Shown here one piece after another: positions 11,021-21,151 of a DNA stretch of 64,000 nucleotides; position 1 is the stretch's first letter, and each line of letters starts with the position of its first letter. The stretch spans positions 1-64,000 of the forward strand of contig JADHYV010000011.1 of assembly GCA_027604705.1 (NCBI GenBank), read 5' to 3'. Below the pieces are notes generated by a model, which had not been told where the DNA came from, did no database searches, and worked only from the letters and a program-made list of their open reading frames with translations. A program made the translations under genes and the position numbers. The DNA is from Allomyces arbusculus (taxonomy: Eukaryota > Blastocladiomycota > Blastocladiomycetes > Blastocladiales > Blastocladiaceae).

Positions 11021-12064
11021 ATCAGGCGCGACGACGCTCGCAAGAGAAACACGAACCATCGGGGCGGCCTAACCGTTGATCGCAGCTGCCAAAGTATTCA
11101 TGCGTAAAGAAGATGCAGCTGACTATCCCGACCAGTTGGCAGGGTGAATCCGAAGTTGTCATGATGTGAAACGGTTTCATTACATCCGGCCAGTTGGATC
11201 GCCAAGTGCGCGGAGGGCTTCTTTGCTGCCTCTTTGCGCATGTTGCTCAACTGCGTCGCCAACCTTCCGTGGTTGAAAATTTCGCCCTGGTGAGTTTGAA
11301 ATGCTGTAATTCTGTGCAGGGTCCCCGTCGCGCATGCGTGATTGGGACGTCTGTTTCGCGCCCATCCCTGTGTCTGCAAGAGGGCACTGTCATAATTTGA
11401 TCAGGTTTGCAAATATTCAGTTAACTGGCTGGCCTCCGAAAGTTCCGACAATCCCCTCGAAACATGAACATGCGCCGCCGCCACGCGCACCTCGTCCATG
11501 ATCTTCCTGCAGGCTGCAAGCCAACGGACTGGTCAAAGTAGTCACGGCCGCGCGGCTGCAAAGTTGATGCTTCAAGTGCCTTCCGACAAGACTACCGTAC
11601 CTCCCAGGCTGTCTGGATCTGGGTTGCTTTGTTTGCATTATGCAAGAACCCTCTTCATTCCTCCTGCGACCCTCAACATGTCATGATTTCCATTTTCACC
11701 TTTTGCGCCATTGATGAGACTGGCCTTCGGTAAGCCAAGAATCATTATTTGCTCTTAAAGCAGGAAACGGGGGAGTTATCAGCTTTAAGCGCCGAACAGG
11801 CATTGCATTCCACTTGTTGTTCACCGATCTCAAGTCCTGTCATAAGCGCAACAGCGGCAACGGCAGAAACAAATTGTGTTGGAATGATATTTCATCCCGC
11901 TAACTCTTGTCGAACAACAAGGGATTCATTCAAGAAGAATGGCGAAAGTCATGCTTTGGGCATGCAAGAACAAAACGGACAGCTGCGGAATCATTCCAAA
12001 CGATGAAAAATGGAGCGACATCAAAATATATGTAGGGGAGCTCAACCTTCAAACTTCTGCGCGA
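11021..12064. other. gene-poor stretch, nothing recognised
   Basis: About 1 kb with lower GC than neighbouring genes and only short frames. The part next to 11020 should be upstream DNA of the xylanase. No repeat or family seen. Confidence 0.4.
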
Positions 12065-13461
12065 TCAGCGCGCAAGCCCTGGTCCAAAAAACAACGCAGC
12101 ACGAACGTCTTGATCCTTGAACAGCGCTGAAAACCCGTGAATACAGGCCTGAGTCTCGAACGTGCTGCCCAATTTCGCATTGGAGTCGATGCCAGCGTGA
12201 GGAAGAGCATTAAGCAGAATTCGTCGAGCGCCATTGGGGTCCTTGAGCCGGAAATGCGCCGATGAGCGACACGGATACACTGGCATCAGCTGGCCACGTT
12301 CGGTTGAGTACTTCAGGATCGTTGCCTCAACCTCGCGCAGTATCGCCGGGTTGCCAAAGTGTCCCACAGTACCGACAACAATGCTGACCATTGGCATTGA
12401 TGGTACAAGCACAGCCGTGATGCCAAACTGAAATCGGGTCCGGAATGAGCACATCGTTGCGAGATGGTACCCGCAGAATATACGTATCCCACATGCCAGA
12501 ACGAGGTCGAGACGGCGTGCAATGCTCAGGCCTGTGTCAAATACATGATGGCCTCGTACTGCTCAACGTATGTTCATCTGGCTGGGAGAGAAAGCCAGTG
12601 GACGTGCGCGGCGCGCAACTCAGAGAATAGTCGCGCGGGATTATCGCTGTGCACATACGTCAGAGCATCCATGAGTTGGGCCCACCACCGATGCGCCAGC
12701 CTGGGTGGGCATGCACCACCAGCTTGAGCGAGCGTGAGGTTTGCACGAGCTTGCTGAAGCTTTTCGACCCGGTTGCGAGTATTGGGACGCCACTAGGCAA
12801 ACATATAGGGCGCAACTTTCTCGAAAAGGGGCTCTGCACATGCGATAGCTTTGCTGTGTCACCATGTGACCATGCGTGGCCAAATGCGTACCGAGCCAGG
12901 ATTAGGCCTGTGCATCATTCTGCAGGACAACTTCGCAACACAACTTGAGCTCAGTTCCACTGTCAAGAAGCAGCCAAGATCGATCATTTCCTCAGTGTAG
13001 TTGAGCGCTCGGTGAAGGCCAGGGCGATCTAACTGCGTGGTGAACGCAATGAGTGAGGTAATACGACGACCCAGGGGCCATTCCCGAGTGGACGACTTAT
13101 TCGTGCAAGTCTAAAATGGTTTGGAACAGGCCGAGAGCGCCAAGTGCCTACGCAGCACAACTCACCAGATACGACGGGTCACGGATGTGAGAAAAAAAAT
13201 TGGACACGTGCGCACAAGTCCAGAGAGCAAAGAAACAATCATCACAGTCCACGCATGCCGCGAGTCATTCTTGACGAGCAAAACACCTGACAAGTTTTCA
13301 GCAACTCCGCGCAGGTCGTGGTAGTGGCTCATATTCGCACGATCCGGCCCCATTGAGCACCGCGTGGCGGGCGAGAGAAGCAACTGGTCAAATGGGATCC
13401 CTTCCACGGCATCCAGTGCACGGTTCGCTTTTCGCTTAAAGCGGTCACGAGCGGCGACCAA
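12065..13461 (-). pseudogene. Unidentified decayed protein gene
   Basis: On the minus strand there is a run of coding-like text in changing frames: 13461-13162 (RDRFKRKANRALDAVEGIPF, MSHYHDLRGVAENLSGVLL), about 13030-12860 (RALNYTEEMIDLGCFLTVEL), about 12800-12590 (NRVEKLQQARANLTLAQAGG, WWAQLMDALTYVHSDNPARL) and 12454-12065 (GNPAILREVEATILKYSTER, ARRILLNALPHAGID). In-frame stops and frame changes without good splice sites indicate decay. I do not recognise the family. The alternative is chance open text, but the amino-acid texture and constant strand make that less likely. Confidence 0.4.
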
Positions 13462-13879
13462 ATCTAGTTCGGGTCGAGGTGAGCAGGTACCATGGGAAGG
13501 ACCATCTTGCTGCCGTTTGATGCATCACCATGCATCCACCACTCTTGCCCTGACGCACCTTCATGCTTCTTGCAGTAGTCTTATCTTGGTGGGTTAGATG
13601 CTCATGGGTGTCTTTGGCGCAAGGAATGGCTGCAGAATCCTTACGCAACACTGGCTATCCAAGTTTTGTTGTTGCCAGCAAACAAGACCGGCCCGCTCAA
13701 TTTGTCTTCGCGACGCTCAAGCAAGTGCACAAGCAATTTGTGAGCTGACGACAACGTAGAAGCACAAAGTCGGTGAGAAGTCAAAAAGATATTCCAGTTC
13801 ACACTCACCAGTCCAATCCACAATCGCCCTCCACCAACGTCACCATTCCTTCAGCTCAACAAGGCCGGCCGCTTCCTCG
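13462..13879. other. spacer, nothing recognised
   Basis: About 420 bp with no recognised feature, downstream of the DNAL1 stop codon. Confidence 0.4.
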
Positions 13880-14743
13880 CTACTCGGCGTCGGGCTTGAT
13901 CACAATCTGGCCGTCGAGCCGCTTGATTTGGGGCACGGCCTTGGAGCACAAGTCGCGCCAGTTGCCCTCGGCCGTGTGCTTTTCCTCGAGCGGGTTGTTG
14001 CTGAGAAGGATGTCCTCGAGCGCTGGTAGGTCCTTCTACGAAACGCGAATCCGCAATCACATTCGTCAGGCACTGTCGGGGTGCGTCAATGTGAGCGAAC
14101 AAAGAGACGGCGTACCAACGTGCCGATCCCCTCCCACGCCTTGATCTTGTTGTTGCTCGCATAGAGCACCTTGAGCTTCTTGCAGCACTCGACGCCGTTC
14201 AACCGCTCCAACTGGTTGTAGCTGATCCACAGTTCCTCGAGCGTGTCTGCGACGGCGTCAAGCCCCTCAATCTTCTTGATGTTGTTTCGGCCGAGCGAGA
14301 GGACTCGGAGACATTCTATCCGCCGAGCGACAGCGCGCGGCAATCAGTGGCGGTGGAGCGCGGGATGCCGCAAGAAGTCGAAGTCGAAGTAGGCGTACGC
14401 AGGCCTTGCAAATTGGTGATCTTTTCGATTTGGTTGGTCGACAGGCTCAATTGCCTATTGTTCTGTGCTTGAGTGCCTCGCCAACAGCGTTGGACCCGGA
14501 TGCCTGCATCACGTACTCGCACTTGGTCAAAGTTGAGAGCGATGCGTCCATTTTAGTGATGAACGGCTGCCACATGAGCATCTTGACAACTTTCTCCTCG
14601 GCGGCGACTTTTTGGTACTTTTCCTCCCACGTCTTGAGCGCCTCCTTGGTCGTGAGCCCCTTGGCCTACATGGGTATGGTGCAGGGCGTTGGTCGGTGGC
14701 GGGCAACATTGGGTGTCGGAGAGCTGGTGTATTGTCGAACCAT
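13880..14743 (-). CDS. DNAL1: Axonemal outer-arm dynein light chain 1
   Basis: Five exons (14743-14741, 14665-14517, 14454-14399, 14315-14116, 14035-13880) joined in phase give 187 residues, close to the 190 of animal DNAL1. The first coding exon is only the ATG, followed at once by a 75-nt GT-AG intron; joining it gives an N-terminus [11 protein letters not shown], very like the animal protein. Hallmarks: [79 protein letters not shown]. The protein is an LRR subunit that binds the motor domain of the outer-arm dynein gamma heavy chain and sets flagellar beating. Its presence implies a motile 9+2 flagellum, as in zoospores. Confidence 0.95.
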
Positions 14744-14996
14744 GTTGGAGATGTTGTTGCAGCAAGTTGTTTGTGCAGCAAATCAAAAACGACGGCAGTT
14801 GGTGCGCGTCGTGAATGACGCGAGTGTATGTTGACGAAACAGCGACGAAGTGAGCACGTCTCACGCCAGTCATGGTGATCAGTCACTCGTCGCCACATGA
14901 CTGTCCCGCACCATGCCCGCTCTGCTCACGTTTTCTCGCTTCGACGACACGAAGCAAGCCAAGAAAAGAACGGGCCAAAAGACCGACACCAACACC

Positions 14997-15447
14997 ATGG
15001 GCAAGGCCAAACAAAAGGCGCAAAGTATGGCAACGCGTATCAGCAACGGACCGGCATGCATTTTGCGCTGTTCAGCAACCAGAAACCCCGCGTCACCGCA
15101 TCACGACCGAACCTGACCACAAACCGGCTCTAGTCGTTTACAAGCCCGTGAACCCATGGGACAAGCCGGCACCCGTCCCCGGCGCGGGCAAAGCCAAGGG
15201 CGGCGCGACAGCAGCGCCAGTCGGGGAGGACACTTCGGTCGTCAAGATCACGCACGACGAGACCATGGACGAGGTGACCGACCTCACCAAAGTCAAAAAG
15301 ACGACGCCGATGAAGAAGAAGGGCGGCAAGAAGCAGTCGGCGCAGTTAGAAAAGGCCATGGCGCGCGCCGAGCAGCTCGAGGAGAAGGCCAGCAAGAACG
15401 AAAGGAAGCGGCTCGACAAGCAAAAGCGCAAGGTGTTGTGGGATTGA
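14997..15447 (+). CDS. Small Lys-rich protein, unknown
   Basis: Two exons, 14997-15024 and 15134-15447, with a 109-nt GTATGG...TAG intron, give 113 residues. The start MGKAKQKAQIVYKPVNPWDK is followed by a Pro/Gly/Ala stretch, an acidic patch (DETMDEVTDLTKV) and a basic, probably coiled-coil tail (QLEKAMARAEQLEEKASKNE, then KRLDKQKRKVLWD). Charge suggests a nucleic-acid or nucleolar protein, but that is inference. It is divergent from DNAL1, 253 bp away. Confidence 0.7.
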
Positions 15448-15502
15448 GTGTGAAAATTGAAATTTTTTTGGTGTGTCGATCGCGGTCGTGTCCGTTTTGC
15501 GT

Positions 15503-15559
15503 CGCTCCATGACACAGTCATCGTTTCATGTCACAGTCATCGCTCCATGTCACAGTCCT
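15503..15559. repeat. 19-nt tandem repeat, three copies
   Basis: Three consecutive copies of the type cgctccatgtcacagtcat, each with one to three changes, just after the small basic gene. Confidence 0.85.
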
Positions 15560-15639
15560 CGTATGCATGCCCTTGAGCAAACTTGTGAGGGCTTCGCTCT
15601 TGGCGACCCGCAAATTTGCTATCGTTCCAACTACTTAAC

Positions 15640-16627
15640 CAACAACCTAACGCAATGCGATGCACGGCTGGCCCTCAACCACTTGCCCTTGTATGCTGTG
15701 GTCCGAATCGCAGAGCACCTGGCCGCTCCTGGTCAGTTCGAGAACCGCTTTGACTTGCTCCACCTCGCCCTTGCTGCACCAAACTTTTACGCACCAAGCA
15801 TCCGTGTTGTGATTCGCGCTGGTGTTCACTTTGACCTGTCTGTTCATGACACCAGTCGACCTGACACGATTGAGCTGCCCGTGCGATGCATCGGGTGTCT
15901 CATTGGTGCCAAGAGCATCGTGGGTCAAGCGCCACAATGGCCTCTGGTCTTGCCATTTCGTGATTGCACTCGGCGGACTCTGGTGCCCGACGCAACAATC
16001 AGAGCCGCTCGAAAAGACGTTCCTCATTTCGCGCACTTGGTCGACTGTCCCGATTGCGCGGCGCCAGATTCGGTACGTTGATCTCAGGAATGGTCACTTT
16101 GTATCTGTTCCCTTGCGTTGCCGCGTCTTGGCGATCAGTGACCTTGTCGCATGGGATCAAGTTGTTCTCCCAGCGTCACTGATCAGATTGATCTTGGCCC
16201 AACCAGAGTTTGATCATTTTCGGACATGCAGAGCTTCATGATGGAACTGCAAGCGAGCCGTTTGCAGCAGCTTTTCATCAGGTTTGGCAGTGACGAGAAC
16301 TTCGACGTGTCATGCTTGCTTGAGCATGTGCCAACCATGCTCGCGGCTCCACAATATCAACATCCCTGCGTTTAAGCATTTCCACGGCAGCCGTTGCACT
16401 TGTCCTGTCTTTGCCGGTGCTCCACTCGCTGAACTCATCAAATTTCTCCTGTCCGATATGGCCATGGTTCTTTCAGCACTCCCACGAACCACATTTGTGC
16501 GACTCGCAATGTGGTTGACCAAGGGTGATGCTCAAACCAAGGATGATGCCTGGATTGAAGGTGACGAAATTGAAAGTTGTGCCCGGATCGGTCGCTTGCT
16601 CCACCGCCACGGCCCACCACTGCCGTG
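15640..16627 (+). pseudogene. LRR protein relic (N-terminal and middle part)
   Basis: A decayed neighbour of the intact LRR gene that follows it directly. 15650-15990 reads LNHLPLYAVVRIAEHLAAP and LLHLALAAPNFYAPSIRVVI, matching the F-box-like start LDRLPSTVLENLARVLAS and LRLALAAPVFYAPCLRAAI. A frameshift near 15990 moves the match to another frame (VPLRCRVLAISDLVAWDQ; LPASLIRLIL). Further shifts and stops lead to a piece near 16420-16600 (MVLSALPRTTFVRLAM) matching TFAALPRNGMHDLRLAF. The C-terminal third is missing. Tandem duplication followed by decay is the simplest history. Confidence 0.75.
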
Positions 16628-16895
16628 AGCAAACCACAAAACCAAATCAAATGAGACCACTGGCATTTCCACGGCGCTGTCTCGCGCTGTGTCGGCGGGG
16701 AGGTCCAGGTCGCCTGGCGGATTTCAAGGCACTGCCAAGCCACACTCCGCGTTGGCCAACGTGGCTGGCCGAGAACCGCCTGGCAACTTGGTCGCGTCAT
16801 CTCGATTCCACTGAATTAGCGTCCACACCGACCCTGCACTGCTCACAATTTTGGACGCTGGCACATTGCCAACTCCCCGCATTCAAACCTCAGCC

Positions 16896-18623
16896 ATGAG
16901 CGAATTACTGCCCGAGCAGTCTCGGCCAACTAATCCAGGGCTGGCACTTGACCGCCTGCCCAGCACCGTTCTCGAGAACCTGGCTCGCGTCTTGGCTTCG
17001 CGTCTTCAACCGGCCGATGACACGGTCTTGCGCCTCGCTCTTGCCGCTCCCGTATTTTACGCGCCGTGCTTGCGTGCCGCCATTCGGACGACGACTGCTT
17101 ATTCCTTTGACATCAGCGTGTCTCTGGATTCCAGCAAGGAGCCAACGGTTGTCCAGCTCTCCATTCGTCAAGCCAGGAAGCTCGTGTTTGCAAACGATAC
17201 TTGCCAGTGGTATTTGGTTCTTGCATTGCGTGACAACAACCGTGGCTTGTTGCAGCCGTCGGACAGCAGATTGGTGGAGGCATCATATCGTTGGTCGTTG
17301 CTTCCTGTGCCGCTCCAGCAAGTTTCACGCTTCTGTGTTCACTTCACCGGCATGGAGAACAAGGACAGTAATCCGTCCGTCACAATTCCGCCATACTGCC
17401 AGGTTCTGGGATTGCGCGGTAGGATTCCTTGGCAAACCCTGGACCTACCTCTGTCGCTCGTTCGTCTCCACCTGTGGAGCGATGCAGTGCTCCCAAGTTT
17501 TGACATTGCAAGCCAAGTAGTTGCTCGTTTCCCTCGTGCCCTTCGCGTCATTTCGATCAATCAGACTGTGCGCATTCGCTCCGACGAAGATTCTCTCGTC
17601 ACGCTTCTGGACCTCAACTCTGTCACTGCTGAACGCGTAAACCTGACATTTGAAACTTCTCAGCCGGTGACAAATGTGATGTTGTCCCTAGCTCGTCTCG
17701 TTGCCCGATCACCCTCCCTCACGGGCTTGACGCTTGAAGGTTGCAAATTTATATCGAGGTGGGATCCGCTCACATTTGCTGCCCTGCCGCGCAATGGGAT
17801 GCATGACCTGAGACTGGCGTTCTACCTTGTTGCATCAGAGCGACCTGAGGACTTGACAGCTTTGGACCGCCTTGCTGCAGGATTCCCAACAACAGTTCAA
17901 ACGTTTTCTTGCGAAATTGACCGGCCATGGAACGATCCTGTTATGGCGGCGAGTCTGCACACATTTATTGGTCACATCCCAGCTGCAACTCGAAACCTTT
18001 ACTTGAAGCTGCCAATCTGGGATGCTGTCATGGGTGTATCGCTGCCGCTTGCATCACAGCTCCAGACGCTCACTCTCGAAAACGAGCCAGATGACGACCC
18101 AGAACCTGATTTGCTCACTGCCCTGGTTGAAATAATCCCGCGGATCCCAGCCGCAGTTGTTCACTTGACTCTCGACGCGTGGCCGATTGGTATCAACGAG
18201 CATGCAGTGGCCCTTCTGGTTCAGCATCTCCCGCCGCAGCTCGTTTCATTGTCGCTTCAAGATTCATTTCTGCAAAACGACCACTTGGAGTCCTTCACAC
18301 TGCCATCGACTTTGACCCACCTTGACCTCCACGGAAACAGGTTGACGGTTGGGCCGACTCAGTTGCCCCACCAGCTGGTCTACCTTGATTTGAGCGAGAA
18401 CATGCTGGACGATAATCAGTCCGAGTGGGTTCATCACCTCCCGTTGTTGCTTGAAGAACTCTCTCTCTATGAGAACAACGTGGGCGACTGTGTTGGTATG
18501 GCGCTGCATCATTATTCCAAGATGGCTACCAAACTGCGTGCAATCGACTTGACCATCACGGACGTGTCGGAAAATGTGGTTGCAATTTTGCGGACCACTG
18601 TGCAGCATGTCATGTGCACGTAG
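16896..18623 (+). CDS. F-box-like/LRR protein (intact family member)
   Basis: An intronless gene of 575 residues from MSELLPEQSRP; an in-frame ATG at 16851 would add 15. Residues about 18-65 look F-box-like (LDRLPSTVLENLARVLASRL, LRLALAAPVFYAPCLRAA). The rest is irregular LRRs, clearest in the C-terminal third: AAVVHLTLDAWPIG, PPQLVSLSLQDSFLQ, PSTLTHLDLHGNRLT, PHQLVYLDLSENMLD, LLLEELSLYENNVG. An SCF adaptor role is inferred from the layout only. It is the sole member here without stops or shifts; four relics of the same family lie at 139-854, 3590-4290, 15640-16627 and 20045-20440. No signal peptide or membrane segment is seen. Confidence 0.85.
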   Translation: MSELLPEQSRPTNPGLALDRLPSTVLENLARVLASRLQPADDTVLRLALAAPVFYAPCLRAAIRTTTAYSFDISVSLDSSKEPTVVQLSIRQARKLVFANDTCQWYLVLALRDNNRGLLQPSDSRLVEASYRWSLLPVPLQQVSRFCVHFTGMENKDSNPSVTIPPYCQVLGLRGRIPWQTLDLPLSLVRLHLWSDAVLPSFDIASQVVARFPRALRVISINQTVRIRSDEDSLVTLLDLNSVTAERVNLTFETSQPVTNVMLSLARLVARSPSLTGLTLEGCKFISRWDPLTFAALPRNGMHDLRLAFYLVASERPEDLTALDRLAAGFPTTVQTFSCEIDRPWNDPVMAASLHTFIGHIPAATRNLYLKLPIWDAVMGVSLPLASQLQTLTLENEPDDDPEPDLLTALVEIIPRIPAAVVHLTLDAWPIGINEHAVALLVQHLPPQLVSLSLQDSFLQNDHLESFTLPSTLTHLDLHGNRLTVGPTQLPHQLVYLDLSENMLDDNQSEWVHHLPLLLEELSLYENNVGDCVGMALHHYSKMATKLRAIDLTITDVSENVVAILRTTVQHVMCT

Positions 18624-18948
18624 TTGGACACTGGTCGCGGTTTTGGCCACACGGCGAAATTGGATTTTGGTGTTTGCTTTTGGATTGAGGTCTCGCTCAT
18701 AACGCCCCAGACTGGACACAGGGTGCTTTAGAGCATCCTGACGTTGAGCGAGAGTCGAATATCAATGCAGTGAGCGAGAGTACTCTTGCATGCAATTGAC
18801 GTTGTCGTAATGACGTAAAAATGAAACCACATCCAGCCTTCACCAGGTTCATAGAGAAACAGCAACAGCAATGAAATACAGGGCATCGCCATCGACTCTT
18901 GCTGCTCGCGTCCCAGACAGGGCGCGCAAGTGATGTATTCGCTCATGC
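18624..18948. other. spacer, nothing recognised
   Basis: 325 bp after the LRR gene, before recognisable chitin synthase relic text begins on the minus strand. Confidence 0.4.
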
Positions 18949-20035
18949 TCAAACCTGCGCTAGTGCGTCAAGCATGATGACAGTCTCGCAAACTAATGGT
19001 GGAGTCACTAGGTTCACACTCCTGAAGCTAAACGCGGGTTTTGCCCCGCTTGAATCCGTCCACGCGCTAAACGCTGAACAGGGGAGGGTAAATGGAAAGC
19101 ACAGGAAGCATGAGAGTAAATGGTACTCACACAACATCATCCAAAACTCGGCACACATCAGCACTAACAGGAAAATACACAGAGCGTGACTGCAAGCACG
19201 GCCTTGCTCGACTGAATGCCAAGCAGCACCCACCACGCCATGAAGAGGCCCACGGGCAAAAATGAGCAGCAACACGAACACCATCCACAGTTCGCGGACC
19301 ATGAATGACCATGTTGAGATGAGCACGCGACAACCACGAGTCTTGCTTCGGGCCGTTCATAATCAGAGACAAGCGGCAATGAATGAGCGAGCTGGTCACG
19401 CTAGCAGGACAGAATGGAAAGCATGTCAGGGACAGTCGTTGTGCACAGCGGTGGCGAAGTACTGCAGCCAGCTTGTGCTTGGGCGCAAAGTACTGAATGA
19501 CCAGCGTCAACAAGAAGCGAAACTCGCTGTCATGGGATGTGCTCGTGCATTGTCTTGTGGTCAGCGCCCGTGTAGTCCTCGAGCACCCTGGTGACAATAA
19601 TAGCCGCGGTGCCGTCGTCAGATATGAGCTAGTAGATCGTGAAGCAGCCCGGGAGCACAAGCTCATTCAGAGAACCCTCCGAAGGCCTTGAGCACCGCGT
19701 GCGTGAACCTGTACTCAAACGTCTGCCCGGCCGCTTCAACGAATCTAACCGGTTCTCAACACGCGTCTCGCCGCAGGTACCAAGGAGACTGGGTACTTCT
19801 CTATGCAGTCGACGAGGATTGAGACTGTCAGGCGCAACCTTGGAATCGGCGTCTGCAACCAGCACATATGTCGCGTTGGTCGCCTGAATCCAAGGCGATC
19901 AAAGTGGTACTCGAGCTTGGCGAAAAGCGATGACACGTAGCGCTAAAATGGACGTAGTGGAAGAAATTGAGGACGACGAGTTGCGAGTCGCGCTTGCCGT
20001 AATTGCCAGGCTTGGCTGACGCGCACTCCATAATC
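18949..20035 (-). pseudogene. Chitin synthase relic (catalytic domain fragment)
   Basis: On the minus strand, pieces of a division-2 type chitin synthase occur in the right order over several frames: IMECASAKPGNYGKRDSQLV then NFFHYVHF (about 20025-19945), VADADSKVAPDSLN (about 19860), CGETRVENRLDSL (about 19775), FEYRFTHAVLKAFGGF (about 19720-19675), LPGCFTIY (about 19645), then RFLLTLVIQYFAPKHKL (about 19510) and hydrophobic stretches (MVFVLLLIFA, CIFLLVLMCAEFW) to about 18950. These match the donor-site Asp block, the CGETRVEN motif and LPGCFTMY of active enzymes, which polymerise UDP-GlcNAc into wall chitin. The QRRRW acceptor motif is not legible, frames change repeatedly and the N-terminal half is missing. 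Host gene, decayed. Confidence 0.8.
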
Positions 20036-20044
20036 AATCCAGTC

Positions 20045-20440
20045 TTCACCACTGCCTTGCATCTCCCGCCGCGCCTCGTGTCGCTGTCGCTTGAGAATTG
20101 CGAGCTAAAGACTATCGATTGAGAGCGCCTTACTTGGCCGTCGACATTGCGCAAACTCAAACTGCACCGAACCAAGCTGACGGATGGACCGTTTGGCTTA
20201 CCGCATCAGGTAACGATCCTCGATCTGAGCGCAAATCCGGTGGAGGATACCAGGACTGAGTGGATTTCCCGGCGGCCGCTGTCGCTCGAGCGCTTCTCTG
20301 AGGGTGTCCGACATTGGCGACCTGGTGGGCATACGCCTGGACCAAGGAGGCCAAGGTTGATGTGAAACGTTTGTGTCGGAAGACGTATGCCGCTTTGCGG
20401 ACCACTGTGGAATTGCGGACCACTGTGGAATCTGCCAGGT
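20045..20440 (+). pseudogene. LRR protein relic (C-terminal piece)
   Basis: LHLPPRLVSLSLENCELK, then after an in-frame stop WPSTLRKLKLHRTKLT and LPHQVTILDLSANPVEDTR match QHLPPQLVSLSLQDSF, LPSTLTHLDLHGNRLT and LPHQLVYLDLSENMLD of the intact protein. A later frame ends in AALRTTVELRTTVE, which echoes the intact C-terminus AILRTTVQHV and is partly duplicated (the 18-nt unit at about 20394-20430). It abuts the chitin synthase relic head to head at about 20036-20045. Confidence 0.75.
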
Positions 20441-21151
20441 CAATTTGTTCGAACGTGCCTTTGGTTAGCGAAAATGAAGTCTTGTTGAATTTACATTCGA
20501 TATGGGCACGCTCCCGTGGATCATGCTCATCACAAACCCTTTAAAGCAGACGCAAAACTCAAATGAGGCCCGAAAGTGCAGAAATGATGTTTGGCCGGAA
20601 TCTCGTACTTTGTTTCGTACTTTTCACGGCGCTCTTGGTGACGCTTCAGTCAGTGGCGCTTCGAAGCATTGTGAGGTTGGCAAAGACGAGTTGGCCGATA
20701 ACGATTTGAGCGCAAAGGATGCGCCATTATTCCTGTACACAAAGACGACAAGTTTGAACCATTGCACGTATTGCAACTGACGTTGAGTGCGACGCTGACT
20801 TGATGTGACCTTTACGTCTGTGTGTTTGAAAAGCTGCCGTCACCAGCCAAGATTGTTGCTGCTCGCGCAACAAATGATCTCACCGCATCAGCGCTGCTCC
20901 AGCTCACGGATTGCTGACACAGGTGCCGATAAAGGATGGGCAGAGACTGGGTCCATGACCCGATTGCCATATGTTTGAAATTATTGGAAACAAGACAGAA
21001 AAGTTTGGCCCAATGAATTCTTTGCTTTTTTGAACACGAACCGAGAAGACCCCCCAAATGAACAGGTATTAATTACAAGAAGCCGCGCCCGCGCGCTGGT
21101 CCGCGCGTCCGACCCACCTTCGCTCGCTCCAACTAACCTCGATACGCCCAT
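20441..21151. other. spacer, nothing recognised
   Basis: About 710 bp downstream of the desaturase stop with only short frames; its 3' UTR should be at the right edge. Confidence 0.4.
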
